Shown in pieces: positions 46,442 to 55,699 of a DNA stretch of 64,000 nucleotides. The translations under genes were made by a program, and so were the position numbers. This DNA comes from Saliterribacillus persicus (GTDB lineage: Bacteria; Bacillota; Bacilli; Bacillales; Amphibacillaceae). Location: the NCBI RefSeq assembly GCF_003337485.1, contig NZ_QPJJ01000010.1, positions 62,001 to 126,000 of the forward strand. The letters are read 5' to 3'. The notes below the pieces were generated by a model. That model saw only the letters and a list, made by a program, of their open reading frames with translations, did no database searches and was not told the DNA's origin. Each line of letters opens with the position of its first letter. The stretch's first letter is position 1.

Positions 46442-48073
46442 TTAATGTGCCAACATCTCATGAACAATGTTTTCACCCGACATATCTAATGGATAATAGG
46501 TTGGCCAATTAGTGACTTCCTCTAATAAACGCTCTCGATCATCTCCGAAATAGATGTGATAATGGTCAGCTTTAGTGGGATAGATACTATGATCACTAAA
46601 TTGAATAAAGTTTGGAAGTCCTTCTTCTTTTTCTGTTAGTTTAAATATATATCTTACCCCTCTATTTCCTGCGTCATATGTTAAAATTTCATAACCATCA
46701 TAGCTGTATTGACCAGTATTTTCTTCCCCGTTTTCAAAAAATGTTACTCTATCTCCTTCAATTAAGATACGTTCCACTTTTGTTTTATAGCCGATCTCAT
46801 AATACTCCTTATATTCTTGAACTGTTTTGTCACCGTTCTCTTCTGCTTTGTGGGCAAAAACGTCATCAAGGGTTCCATCTTGAAGATATGGGTATACAGA
46901 CTGCCAATCTCCTTCCCAATCAGAAAGGGGGCGATCTTCCACTTGTTCGTCTTCAAAATACCCAGCATAAATTTGTTCTGATTCTTCATCATGTGCGTGA
47001 CTGTGAGCATGATCATGGTCATCATTTTCAGAAGAATCATCTGAGCGTACTGGGGCATCTATTAATGCTTCTGATAATGCTTCTAAATTAGTACGCATCA
47101 GTGTAAAGTAATCCTCATTATTCTCTATATCTTCTTCTGTCAAAACAGATAAGTTGTGTATCCGTAAAGTCTCCGCATTTATTTCTTTCCTTACAACATC
47201 GGCAACTTTAGGTGTTACATTTTGTTCGAAAAATACATATTTCAACCCATGATTTTTAGCAATTTCTATAATTTCTTGCAGTTCTTTTTGAGACGGTTCA
47301 TTTGTTGGACTTAAACCAGAAATAGGAATTTGCTCAATGCCATAGGAGTGTTCCCAATAACCATACGCTGCATGCGATACAATAATCTCATTTCCAGGTA
47401 AGCCCTCTATTTTCTCTTTGAATTCTTTATCTAGATTTTCAAGTTCTCCTGTCAACGTTTCAAAGTTCTTATTAAATACCTCTTCTGAATCAGGTTTAAT
47501 TTCTACAAGCGTATCCTTTATTGTCTCAGCTAACTCAATGGAACGGATTGGATCCAACCAAACGTGTGGATCTTGATCTCCATGATCATGCCCTTCATGT
47601 TCATCTTCCGTTTCCTCGTGTTCATGCTCTTCTTCGTGCTCACCTTCTGTTTCCTCATGTTTATGTTCTTCTTGATCATGACTATCGCTGTGCTCAAGTA
47701 GATCAATTCCATCGGAAGCTTCTACTGCTTTCACATCTTCTGATTCAATAGCATCTGAAATTTTTTGGGCGTATGGTTCTAAACCTGCTCCATTATAAAT
47801 AAAAGCGTCCGCTTCTGCTATTTGTATTATCTCTTGTGAGGTAGGCTCAAAATTATGAGGGTCTGAACCAGCTGGTAAAATGGATGCTACCGAAGCTTCA
47901 TCACCTGCAATTTGTTCAGCAAAATATTGAAGCGGATAAACAGTAGTATAAATCGTCAACTCCTCATCTGGTGCTTTCTCACCTTGACTGTTAGTTGAAC
48001 CTGCACTCCCACAACCTGTAATAATAAAAATTAGTGTACACAAAACGAGAACTCCTATTAGTTTTTTCAACAT
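46442..48073 (-). CDS. adcA: Zinc-binding lipoprotein AdcA (ZnuA-ZinT fusion)
   Basis: Zinc ABC transporter solute-binding protein, 543 residues from ATG 48073 (GAAGGAG upstream). The lipobox is ITGC. The ZnuA domain is about 30-340, with metal histidines in SDPHNFEPT, DPHVWLDP and SHAAYGYW. A long His/Glu-rich zinc loop (about 125-170) contains repeated HEETE/EHEHE units. The C-terminal ZinT domain (about 350-543, QIYAGYFEDEQVEDRPLSDW to NWPTYYPLDMS) is typical for AdcA. A Zur-like box lies about 55 bases upstream. Confidence 0.94.
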   Translation of the reverse strand: MLKKLIGVLVLCTLIFIITGCGSAGSTNSQGEKAPDEELTIYTTVYPLQYFAEQIAGDEASVASILPAGSDPHNFEPTSQEIIQIAEADAFIYNGAGLEPYAQKISDAIESEDVKAVEASDGIDLLEHSDSHDQEEHKHEETEGEHEEEHEHEETEDEHEGHDHGDQDPHVWLDPIRSIELAETIKDTLVEIKPDSEEVFNKNFETLTGELENLDKEFKEKIEGLPGNEIIVSHAAYGYWEHSYGIEQIPISGLSPTNEPSQKELQEIIEIAKNHGLKYVFFEQNVTPKVADVVRKEINAETLRIHNLSVLTEEDIENNEDYFTLMRTNLEALSEALIDAPVRSDDSSENDDHDHAHSHAHDEESEQIYAGYFEDEQVEDRPLSDWEGDWQSVYPYLQDGTLDDVFAHKAEENGDKTVQEYKEYYEIGYKTKVERILIEGDRVTFFENGEENTGQYSYDGYEILTYDAGNRGVRYIFKLTEKEEGLPNFIQFSDHSIYPTKADHYHIYFGDDRERLLEEVTNWPTYYPLDMSGENIVHEMLAH

Positions 48074-48125
48074 TATTATCTCCTTCATTAATTTTTTTGT
48101 AACTCCTATTATAAATTCACTTAAA

Positions 48126-48140
48126 ACGAAACCATTACGA
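48126..48140 (-). promoter_or_regulatory. Zur-like box upstream of adcA
   Basis: Plus strand ACGAAACCATTACGA: the right half ATTACGA is perfect and the left half imperfect relative to TCGTAATnATTACGA. It lies 53-67 bases before the adcA start. Confidence 0.6.
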
Positions 48141-48326
48141 TTTGAATGTTAAAATTTTAGCTGCTTTTTGAAAAACGAAAGTACTAAATTTTCGATAGAC
48201 TCTCCTTTAAAGGAGACGTAGCTACCTGAAATCAATTTATACCTGACTAACGTAACCTTTGTTTTCAACCATGTATGAACAAGAATACTAAGAGTGCCTA
48301 GCATTCGAGAATAATATAATAGATAG
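48141..48326. other. Gap between znuB and adcA
   Basis: With the Zur box this makes up the 238-base spacer 48089-48326. No gene is visible. It is the leader of adcA, which therefore has its own promoter, separate from znuB. Confidence 0.4.
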
Positions 48327-49202
48327 CTACGTTGATTGTTCTATATTTTTATTACTTTTCTTTATCCGAATTTTCTTATTCACCTTTTTATAAGCTAGTG
48401 TCACTATAAGTATAAGAATTGCTACCATAACAATGTTTCCACCAGGAGGTACACCTAAATGATAGGCTGATAATATACCAACGATTACAGCAGTCTCTCC
48501 TAAAAAAATAGATAAGAAGATAGCTTGTTTAAAGCTTTTTACCAATTTTAAAGCAGAGGCTACTGGTAATGTCATTAAAGCTGAAACGAGCAGAATTCCT
48601 ACTATCTGCAAAGATGAAGCTATGACTAACGCCACCAACAAAATAAATAGTAGATTAATCCATTTTCCTTTCACACCTGTGACCCTAGCGTGTTCCTCAT
48701 CAAACGACAAAGCAAATAATTCTTTATAAAACAAGAAAACTAGTAGAATAACAAACACTGTTATCCATAAAACTGTCCACATATTGGAACGACTCACTGC
48801 AGCTACGCTCCCAAATAAATAACCAAACAAGTCTGTGTTGAAGCCATCTGCTAAAGAAATGAGAAGGACACCTAGCCCTATACCTCCAGAAAGAATAATA
48901 GGAATAGCTAATTCTTCAAAATTTTTATACGCTTTTCGAATCCGCTCAATCAGTACTGCCCCTACTACAGAAAATGCCATTCCCATATAGATAGGATTCC
49001 AATCATTTATTACTGACACCTTTTTTTCAATTAATAGACTTGCTGCAATACCTGTTAATGTAATGTGAGAAAGAGCATCAGCAATTAACGAAAGTCTGCG
49101 TATAACAATAAAGACACCTAGTAAGGGGGCAACTAAACCAATAAGTAATCCTGTGACTGCTGCGTTTTGCAAAAACTCATAGGTGAAGAATGCTTCAAAC
49201 AT
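48327..49202 (-). CDS. znuB: Zinc ABC transporter permease
   Basis: ABC-3 family permease of 291 residues with about eight helices. Family text: RRLSLIADALSHITLTGIAASLL near residue 35, VGAVLIERIRKA, the cytosolic loop FDEEHARVTGVKG (ATPase contact), VGILLVSALMTLPVASALKL, and a C-terminal basic tail. It overlaps the remnant of znuC by 8 bases, as in normal znuCB operons. Intact, but its partner ATPase gene next door is broken. Confidence 0.93.
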   Translation of the reverse strand: MFEAFFTYEFLQNAAVTGLLIGLVAPLLGVFIVIRRLSLIADALSHITLTGIAASLLIEKKVSVINDWNPIYMGMAFSVVGAVLIERIRKAYKNFEELAIPIILSGGIGLGVLLISLADGFNTDLFGYLFGSVAAVSRSNMWTVLWITVFVILLVFLFYKELFALSFDEEHARVTGVKGKWINLLFILLVALVIASSLQIVGILLVSALMTLPVASALKLVKSFKQAIFLSIFLGETAVIVGILSAYHLGVPPGGNIVMVAILILIVTLAYKKVNKKIRIKKSNKNIEQST

Positions 49203-49434
49203 TAGTAAGGCACCCCCACAATGTTATAAAGCCTTTTCTCTTCAGGCTGTCCATAAAACGCAACGTAAAATCTTCCATTTCTACAAATCTCAAAGTGCAT
49301 TTCCTAGAACCATTTGTTACTACCAATCCCAAGTATTGACCCTTACCTATAGGGGAATTTACGTGCTCTATCGCCCAACCCTTTTCATGCCTAAAAGAGA
49401 CATTTTTCAATTTCATAATCTTGTCATCCTTCAT
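49195..49434 (-). pseudogene. znuC: Remnant of the zinc ABC transporter ATPase gene (znuC)
   Basis: ATG 49434 follows AGGAGG by 6 bases. The first ~48 residues match the start of ZnuC-type ATPases (KLKNVSFRHEKGWAIEHVN ... GKGQYLGLV), but the Walker A reads TNGSRKCTL in place of GPNGSGKSTL: the Gly and Ser needed for ATP binding are lost. The remaining 30 residues match nothing, and the Q-loop, signature, Walker B and H-loop are all missing. The gene would normally be about 750 bases. Internal deletion plus point mutation is the simplest explanation. Confidence 0.8.
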
Positions 49435-49541
49435 ACTACCCCTCCTGCGACAGTAATTCTCAAGATTGTCGCCCTTTTTCACTGATCTGTATTGGCTAGT
49501 AAATAGAAAGCATGCTTTACTGAAACATCCCATTTAGATCG

Positions 49542-50714
49542 TTAAAATACTGGCAGAGGGTCATGAAAGTTATTCCAATCCTGTTTCATCTCATCGTCCG
49601 TTAGCAAGCACATATTTAACCCATGGATAATCTCTTCTTTATTTATATCTATTCCAATGAATACTAGCTCTGTTATTCGATCACCATATACTTTATCCCA
49701 GCGAGCGGCTAACTCTTTATCATCATTCAACATTTCGATTTGTTCTTGTTTAGAGTAAGTGGCTATCCAAGCTCCAACGCCCTGAATGGAAAGGGAAGAA
49801 CCAGCTTGTGAAAGTAAACCACATTTATCATTCCTAGAAGCTAACCAAAAGAAACCTTTCGAACGAATAATACCATCTGGCCAATTTTCCAACCACTTCA
49901 TCCAACGCTGAGGATGAAATGGCCTTTTACTTTGATACAAAAATGAGTTAATACCATACTCCTGTGTTTCAGGCATATGTTCCTCGTTTAGCTCTTTGAT
50001 CCACCCTGCCCCCTGACTGGCTTTTTCAAAATCAAACAAATTCGTATGTAACACAGATTTAAGTGGCACCCGGCTATATGTTGTATCGATAATATTCGCT
50101 TCTGGATTCAAATGTTTTAAAACAGCTTTTAATTTTTCCTTATCGACTTCCTTGATTAAATCCACTTTATTTAAAAGTATAATGTTAGCAAATTCAATCT
50201 GATCTATAATTAAGTCAATAACTTCTCTTACATCTTCCTCATCTGCACCCTGACTACGATCGACTAAATTATCTCCTGATCCATAATCATCCCAAAATCG
50301 GTTAGCATCTACGACAGTAACCATGGAGTCTAATTCACAATGGTCGTCGAGGTTAATGCCTAGTTCTTCATCTTTATAAGTGAAGCTTTGGGCAACTGGA
50401 ATTGGCTCGGATATTCCCGTAGATTCAATCACAATATAATCGATATCAAGCTTAGAAAGTTTTTCTACCTCTTTTATCAAATCTTCGCGTAAGGTACAGC
50501 AAATACATCCATTCTGTAGCTCGACTAATTTTTCCTCTGTTCGGCTGAATCCACCACGCTTTACCATAGAAGCATCAATATTAACTTCACTCATGTCATT
50601 TACGATAACAGCTAATTTTAAATCTTCTTTATTATGTAACAAGTGATTTAATAGTGTAGTTTTCCCTGAACCCAAATAACCACTTAATACTGTAACTGGT
50701 ATTTTCTCTGTCAA
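49542..50714 (-). CDS. COG0523 zinc metallochaperone GTPase (YciC/ZagA-like)
   Basis: G3E-family GTPase of 390 residues, TTG start with GGGGGA upstream. Walker A is GYLGSGKTT (residues 12-20). The metal motif is GCICCTLRED (CxCC), Walker B is IVIEST, and LLNKVDL is the guanine motif. The C-terminal CobW domain has RPFHPQRW. It delivers zinc to enzymes under zinc limitation in B. subtilis relatives. Third gene after the S14 paralogue, 11 bases after the FAD protein gene. Confidence 0.93.
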   Translation of the reverse strand: MTEKIPVTVLSGYLGSGKTTLLNHLLHNKEDLKLAVIVNDMSEVNIDASMVKRGGFSRTEEKLVELQNGCICCTLREDLIKEVEKLSKLDIDYIVIESTGISEPIPVAQSFTYKDEELGINLDDHCELDSMVTVVDANRFWDDYGSGDNLVDRSQGADEEDVREVIDLIIDQIEFANIILLNKVDLIKEVDKEKLKAVLKHLNPEANIIDTTYSRVPLKSVLHTNLFDFEKASQGAGWIKELNEEHMPETQEYGINSFLYQSKRPFHPQRWMKWLENWPDGIIRSKGFFWLASRNDKCGLLSQAGSSLSIQGVGAWIATYSKQEQIEMLNDDKELAARWDKVYGDRITELVFIGIDINKEEIIHGLNMCLLTDDEMKQDWNNFHDPLPVF

Positions 50715-50725
50715 CTTTTTTCCCC

Positions 50726-51880
50726 CTACGCGTTTTGGGCTATGCGATCAGCTGTTTTTCTTGCTCCCGCAATATTTCTTGAAGTTGGCCCAATTTCTAA
50801 CTCAGCAAGTGCTCCTGCCACATAAAGTTTTTGTTTCCACTCCAAGGAAGGCGCAACAACAGGGAAGCCACAAGGAGCACATGGGAGATTTAACTTCTTA
50901 ATAACTGGTGTTAACCACTTTTCTCCTGGCATGCTCGCTTTAGCACCAGTTGCAAGTAACATCGTATTGGCTACCAACCGCTCCCCATCATCCATCTGAA
51001 TTTCAATGATATCCTCCTTGCATTTAACCTTTTCAAGCTCTCCTGTATAAAAGCGCAGCCTACCAGCCTTCACCTGTTTTTTCAACTTCACATATAGTTC
51101 ACTTGTTATGGAACCTCGGTGTCTTGCTTCTTGGATTAATTTTCGTCTCTTTTCATAGCAATCTACCTCATAGAAATTTCGTAAATATTTTGGACCTAGC
51201 CAGCCTGGATCACTATCAAAGTTATTTATTCTAAATGGATGTCTTTTCAATATAGTAACTGAATTAATTGCACTCTTTCTTGCTAATGTATGAGCAAGAT
51301 GGGCTGCAGTCATGCCTCCCCCTAAAACAAAAACATCTCCTTTTTCAGGAAGAACCGTTTCTTGATCAAATATATGACGGATATGCTTCTTATCCTCCGC
51401 ACCGGAAAACCACTGCGGATATTGGGGTTTTCGATTCACACCCATAGCAAGGACGACGTGTTCAGCTTGAATGACTTCATTTGTAAAAAGAGAAACTTCC
51501 CAAACACCATCTGATCTCTTTAACCAGTTTACGATCCCTTGCTTCCAACATTCCCGCACGTTTACTTCATCCATTTCATCTATGCTATGCTGATTAAACA
51601 TATCCAAACGCGGTCTTCGATACCTTCCTTTAAACGGTTGGGCATAGTCAAATTTATGCGCATATTCTTTTAAACTAAACGGATCTTGAGCTATATGATG
51701 TACAGATGGAGATCTTAAGTAATCCATACCTATTTTTTCTGTCAGACTTCGCCACACGTGCATTGGTTCAGGGTAAGCATCAATAATTAGAAGATCTTTT
51801 CTACAAATTTTCTCTTTAAGAAGCCGATTTGCTATACAGCATCCATGAATCCCTCCACCTATAATGATCCATTTATACAT
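50726..51880 (-). CDS. FAD/NAD(P)-binding oxidoreductase, ornithine-monooxygenase-like
   Basis: 384 residues. The FAD-binding Rossmann motif is GGGIHGCCIA (residues 8-17), and the second dinucleotide fold has VFVLGGGMTAAHLAHTLA. LLATGAKAS is the ATG motif. The architecture is that of lysine/ornithine N-hydroxylase-like or FAD-dependent dehydrogenases. The central NADPH motif is intact, so it may be an oxygenase. Found between the zinc-independent S14 gene and the zinc GTPase, it is expected to be induced by zinc starvation. Reaction unknown. Confidence 0.8.
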   Translation of the reverse strand: MYKWIIIGGGIHGCCIANRLLKEKICRKDLLIIDAYPEPMHVWRSLTEKIGMDYLRSPSVHHIAQDPFSLKEYAHKFDYAQPFKGRYRRPRLDMFNQHSIDEMDEVNVRECWKQGIVNWLKRSDGVWEVSLFTNEVIQAEHVVLAMGVNRKPQYPQWFSGAEDKKHIRHIFDQETVLPEKGDVFVLGGGMTAAHLAHTLARKSAINSVTILKRHPFRINNFDSDPGWLGPKYLRNFYEVDCYEKRRKLIQEARHRGSITSELYVKLKKQVKAGRLRFYTGELEKVKCKEDIIEIQMDDGERLVANTMLLATGAKASMPGEKWLTPVIKKLNLPCAPCGFPVVAPSLEWKQKLYVAGALAELEIGPTSRNIAGARKTADRIAQNA

Positions 51881-51899
51881 GGAAGCATGCCCCCTTCTC

Positions 51900-52169
51900 T
51901 TACCAGCTTGACTTTTTCACACCAGGAATTTGCCCTTTATGTGCATAATCTCTAAAAGCTATTCGAGACATTTTAAACTTCCTCATATATCCACGAGGTC
52001 TCCCTGTCACTTCACATCTCCCTGTTAAACGCGTTGGAGAAGAATCTCGCGGAAGCTTTCTAAGTGCTTGATAATCTCCTTTTTCCTTTAACTCTCTTCG
52101 TAGGTCAGCGTATTTTGCTACTAATTCCTGTCTTTTCTTTTCTTTAGCGATTTTTGATTTTTTTGCCAC
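51900..52169 (-). CDS. rpsN: Zinc-independent ribosomal protein S14 paralogue
   Basis: 89 residues from GTG 52169 (AAAGGTG 6 bases before), reading [14 protein letters not shown]..., and ending [22 protein letters not shown]. It lacks the CxxC...CxxC zinc motif of the housekeeping S14 and has the longer ~90-residue form of B. subtilis RpsN2 (YhzA). During zinc shortage it replaces the zinc-binding S14 and so spares zinc. A Zur box is about 175 bases upstream. Confidence 0.94.
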   Translation of the reverse strand: MAKKSKIAKEKKRQELVAKYADLRRELKEKGDYQALRKLPRDSSPTRLTGRCEVTGRPRGYMRKFKMSRIAFRDYAHKGQIPGVKKSSW

Positions 52170-52341
52170 TTTATTCACCTTTCCTTCTGTTATAATAATT
52201 CACCAATTTATGCTTATCCCCCCATGATGAAGTTATTTTTTACACTCAACAGTTTTAACAATACTCCTGTCATAACTCCTAATAATTGAGCTTACATTAT
52301 GTATACATTGAAAGGCATGTATGTTATATTCTTGTATCAAA

Positions 52342-52356
52342 GCGTAATCATTACGA
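52342..52356 (-). promoter_or_regulatory. Zur box for the S14 operon
   Basis: GCGTAATCATTACGA is nearly perfect against TCGTAATnATTACGA. A possible -10 (TATAAC, minus strand, near 52330) lies just downstream, so Zur would cover the -35 region. Confidence 0.85.
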
Positions 52357-52738
52357 TTTAAAGCAAAAAATTTTTTCATCTCTATTCACACATAGATGAA
52401 TTTTGATTTTCTTGTTAAACACGTCATCCAAATTTAGAATTATCTTTATTTCTTGAAAAAAGGAAATGTTCGCACAAATTTATATAACTAAAACGGTTTG
52501 GGGGTAAGAACCATCATAGGCACCTGTACTTTCTTCATTAAGAGTTAGTCAGTTACCACAAATCGTAATGATTACGTTTTTATATTGTAACCTTTATTTT
52601 TTAAAAAGTAAATAGGAATTATTACGATTTATTGCGTAATGTTTTCAAAACAACTCTATAGAAAGACATAGAACTTCTTAAAAAATATATTATTAACTTT
52701 TAAACAAGCATCTCTTAACTAAACAGGCTGAAAGAAAA
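52357..52738. other. Gene-free part of the 52179-52803 intergenic region
   Basis: Between the S14 gene and the end of the iron transporter operon I find no credible reading frame. It holds the Zur sites listed separately. An ATG-initiated 16-codon frame on the minus strand (about 52540-52490) has no recognisable product. Confidence 0.5.
52563..52577. promoter_or_regulatory. Second Zur box
   Basis: TCGTAATGATTACGT is a near-perfect 7-1-7 Zur site (one base off). It is about 395 bases from the S14 start. No gene follows it closely on either strand, although a degenerate box (GGAATTATTACGA) occurs at 52616-52628 and CGTAAT at 52635. Confidence 0.75.
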
Positions 52739-52779
52739 GAACGCTTTCGACAAAATAAAATCTTTGTTCGAAAACGCTC
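52739..52779 (-). terminator. Terminator of the iron transporter operon
   Basis: GAACGCTTTCGA-CAAA pairs with TTTG-TTCGAAAACGCTC (two G-T pairs and one bulge). On the minus strand it is followed by TTCTTTTCTTTC. It lies 25-65 bases beyond the ATPase stop. Confidence 0.65.
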
Positions 52780-52803
52780 TTGGCTATTCTATATTTTCAA
52801 AAA

Positions 52804-53619
52804 TTAAGGGCTTATTTCATGATTCACATGGTAACGTCCTATAGGCACCACAGATGGAGAGCCCGAAACAGGATCCTTGATAACGGTACATTCAAGTCCA
52901 AAGATATCTTTAACTAATGGGCTTGTAATAACTTTAGACGGATCACCCTCTGCTAAAAGTCTTCCCTTTTGCAACGCAAAAATATAATCTGCATAACGTG
53001 CTGATAAGTTTATATCATGAAGAACCATTACAATCGTCGTTCCATGCTTCCGATTAAGATCTGTAAGCAAATCAAGAATTTCTATCTGATAGGTAATATC
53101 TAAAAAGGTCGTTGGTTCATCAAGAAATAAAATGTCTGTTTGCTGAGCCAAAGCCATTGCGATCCAAACACGCTGTCTTTGGCCACCAGAAAGCTCGTCA
53201 ATACTTTGATTTGCAAGTGCTGTTATATCCATAAGATCCATAGCTTCTGCAACTGCTTCGTAATCTTTTTGTGTCCATCCTCTAAGCAAGGATTGATGTG
53301 GGAATCGTCCTCGTCCAACTAAATCCGCTACAGAAATACCTTCTGGCACAATAGGAGATTGTGGTAGCAAACCTAAAACCCGGGCTAATTGTTTTGAAGG
53401 GATCTTGCCGATGGGCCTCCCATCTAACGTGACATTTCCACTTGCAGGCTTGATAAGTCTCGCCATTGTTTTAAGTAGCGTTGATTTTCCACAGGCGTTT
53501 GCTCCGATAATTACGCTTATTTTATTACTTGGAATAACAAGGCTAACACCTTGGATAATCATTTCATTATCATAACCTGCTACTGTATTTTCAGCCTCAA
53601 AAACATGCGTTGCTTTCAT
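52804..53619 (-). CDS. Iron-siderophore ABC transporter ATPase (FecE/FhuC family)
   Basis: 271-residue ATPase. Walker A is GANACGKSTLLK (Cys replaces the usual Ser/Gly before Gly-Lys, which is tolerated in this family). The Q-loop is LPQSP, the signature is LSGGQRQRVW, Walker B is ILFLDEPTTFLD and the H-loop VLHDIN. It overlaps the upstream permease by 1 base. It powers uptake of ferric siderophores. The specific siderophore is not readable from sequence. Confidence 0.93.
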   Translation of the reverse strand: MKATHVFEAENTVAGYDNEMIIQGVSLVIPSNKISVIIGANACGKSTLLKTMARLIKPASGNVTLDGRPIGKIPSKQLARVLGLLPQSPIVPEGISVADLVGRGRFPHQSLLRGWTQKDYEAVAEAMDLMDITALANQSIDELSGGQRQRVWIAMALAQQTDILFLDEPTTFLDITYQIEILDLLTDLNRKHGTTIVMVLHDINLSARYADYIFALQKGRLLAEGDPSKVITSPLVKDIFGLECTVIKDPVSGSPSVVPIGRYHVNHEISP

Positions 53620-54653
53620 TATAAATCTCCTTTTCGATTCATTCGGATTAACAAGAAGAGCAGATATGGCGCCCCTAGTATTCCAGTTATAATCCCAACT
53701 GGATATCTAACATCAAAAGCGAATTGTCCAATTAAGTCGCCAGCTAAAACCAAATTAACGCCAACGAGTCCTGCGGGAATGGCGTTTGAAAGGCCAACAC
53801 CAACCAATCTTTTGGCGATCGGTCCAGATAGAAACGCAACAAATGCAATTGGACCTGTTGTAGCTGTAGCAAGTGCAATCATAGTAACCGCACTAACAAT
53901 TAGTAAAATTCGTGTTTTGTCCGTATTTATCCCGAGAGAAGTGGCCATTTGTTCTCCAAGCTCTAACATACTTAAATGTTTTCCAAGCATGATGATAATA
54001 GGAGCGAAAATTAACACTGTAACACTAAGAGGTGGAAGTTCATGCATTTGGGAACCATTAAGGCTGCCACTGAGCCACCTCAGCGCTGCGGGAATATCTT
54101 GCTGGGCACCAACTAACAGAAGATAAGATATTAAAGCGTTGAGCATAGCCTGTATACCAATTCCAACTAAGATCAAACGGCCGATTGAAAAAGTCCTGCC
54201 TCTAGAAAATATATAAATTAGTAGTACGGTTGCTAGTCCAGCAATAACGGAAGCAATGGAAACAACAGCACCGCTAGTATGAAGAATTAATATACAAAAA
54301 ACTGCAGCTGCGCTCGATCCAGCGGTAATGCCAATTACGTCTGGGCTTGCAAGTGGATTTCGGAGCATCGTTTGAAAAGTATTTCCGGCAATCCCAAAAG
54401 CAAATCCGGCAAGAAGACCCGTCAACATCCTTGGTAGGCGTATGGTATTCACAGCAAAAGAAACCCCATTCAGTTCTTCACCTAAAAGGACCCTTATAAC
54501 CTCATTAACCGGATAAATCGTGTTACCTAACAAAAGCATGGTCCAGCAAAGAATAAATGCTAGGCCCGCAAGTAATCCAGTAACAAGAATCCAGCGGCGA
54601 CGTCTTTTACGCCTACCCGCCATTATAAATTTAACAGAATTATTATTTATCAT
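53619..54653 (-). CDS. Iron-siderophore ABC transporter permease 2 (FecCD family)
   Basis: 344 residues, about ten helices. Family motifs: GLLAGFAFGIAGNTFQTMLRNPLASPDVIGITAGSSAAAV, the coupling-helix region LSMLELGEQMATSLGIN, and GPIAFVAFLSGPIAKRLVG. The ATG overlaps the stop of permease 1 (ATGA). Confidence 0.92.
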   Translation of the reverse strand: MINNNSVKFIMAGRRKRRRRWILVTGLLAGLAFILCWTMLLLGNTIYPVNEVIRVLLGEELNGVSFAVNTIRLPRMLTGLLAGFAFGIAGNTFQTMLRNPLASPDVIGITAGSSAAAVFCILILHTSGAVVSIASVIAGLATVLLIYIFSRGRTFSIGRLILVGIGIQAMLNALISYLLLVGAQQDIPAALRWLSGSLNGSQMHELPPLSVTVLIFAPIIIMLGKHLSMLELGEQMATSLGINTDKTRILLIVSAVTMIALATATTGPIAFVAFLSGPIAKRLVGVGLSNAIPAGLVGVNLVLAGDLIGQFAFDVRYPVGIITGILGAPYLLFLLIRMNRKGDL

Positions 54654-55699
54654 AGTGATCGCACTTTCAATTTCATAGCTAAAATGATTAGTAATGGAGC
54701 GCCTATAAATGCTGTTACGACACCAACTTCAAGCTCACCTGGACTACCGAGTAGTCTTCCGATTACATCGGATATAGTCAGAATAATCGCTCCTGAAATA
54801 GCAGACAACGGAATTATATATCGAAGATCAGGTCCAAGCATAAGACGTATAGCATGGGCAGATAAAAGTCCGATAAAGCCAATCGGACCTGCAAGTGCAG
54901 TAGTGGCACCGCACAAAAGGACAGCTGCAACTGCTGCAATTAGCCTTAACATACTAGTTTTAATTCCTAAAACTGTGGCCATCTCATCTCCCAGTGCCAA
55001 TGCATTAAGTGCTGAGGCTGAAAAAATCCCTAACAACATTCCGATAATTAAAAATGGCAAAAAAGTAATAATGGAATCCCAACTACCTGAACCCACACTT
55101 CCTACTTGCCAAAACCTAAATTGATCCATGACATAAGAGCGCGGGAGCATGATGGCTGTCACTAGTGAGGACAAAGCTGCACTAGTAGCAGCTCCCGCCA
55201 AAACCAGTTTAAGTGGTGTAGCACCGCCACGCCCCATAGAACCAATTCCGAATACAAAAACAGCAGTAATTGCAGCTCCAGCTAAAGCGAACCAGATAAA
55301 TTGATTGGCAGTACTTATGTTAAAAAAGGCAATACCAGAGACAACAAATAAGGATGCACCTGTGTTCACACCCAGAATGCTAGGGTCCGCAATAGGATTA
55401 CGGGTGACCGCTTGCATGAGAGCACCCGATACACCGAGTGCAGCACCACAAAATAAACTAAAAACAGTTCGAGAAACCCTCTTACGAACTACATTTGCTC
55501 CATACGAATCTGTATTACTATGAAATAATCCATCAATCAATTCATTCCAACTAACAAGTCGAGAACCGAAGGCGAGAGATGCCAACACGCATACAAAAAG
55601 CAAGACACCGCAAATCACTAATACTAACGTAAAATTCCTTGGAGCAAATGAATTAAACCGATAGTTGATTGAGTTTGCAGAATCTGTGGAACTACTCAT
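54650..55699 (-). CDS. Iron-siderophore ABC transporter permease 1 (FecCD family)
   Basis: 349 residues, FecCD fold. Motifs: GAALGVSGALMQAVTRNPIADPSILGVNTGASLFVV, LALGDEMATVLGIKT and GPIGFIGLLSAHAIRLMLGPDLRY. It overlaps the binding-protein gene by 8 bases. With permease 2 it forms the heterodimeric membrane channel. Confidence 0.92.
   Translation of the reverse strand: MSSSTDSANSINYRFNSFAPRNFTLVLVICGVLLFVCVLASLAFGSRLVSWNELIDGLFHSNTDSYGANVVRKRVSRTVFSLFCGAALGVSGALMQAVTRNPIADPSILGVNTGASLFVVSGIAFFNISTANQFIWFALAGAAITAVFVFGIGSMGRGGATPLKLVLAGAATSAALSSLVTAIMLPRSYVMDQFRFWQVGSVGSGSWDSIITFLPFLIIGMLLGIFSASALNALALGDEMATVLGIKTSMLRLIAAVAAVLLCGATTALAGPIGFIGLLSAHAIRLMLGPDLRYIIPLSAISGAIILTISDVIGRLLGSPGELEVGVVTAFIGAPLLIILAMKLKVRSL

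Noticed and set aside
49195-49533. Complete 112-residue protein
   Set aside because: Only the first ~48 residues after ATG 49434 look like an ABC ATPase; the rest lacks all other ATPase motifs, so it is listed as a pseudogene.
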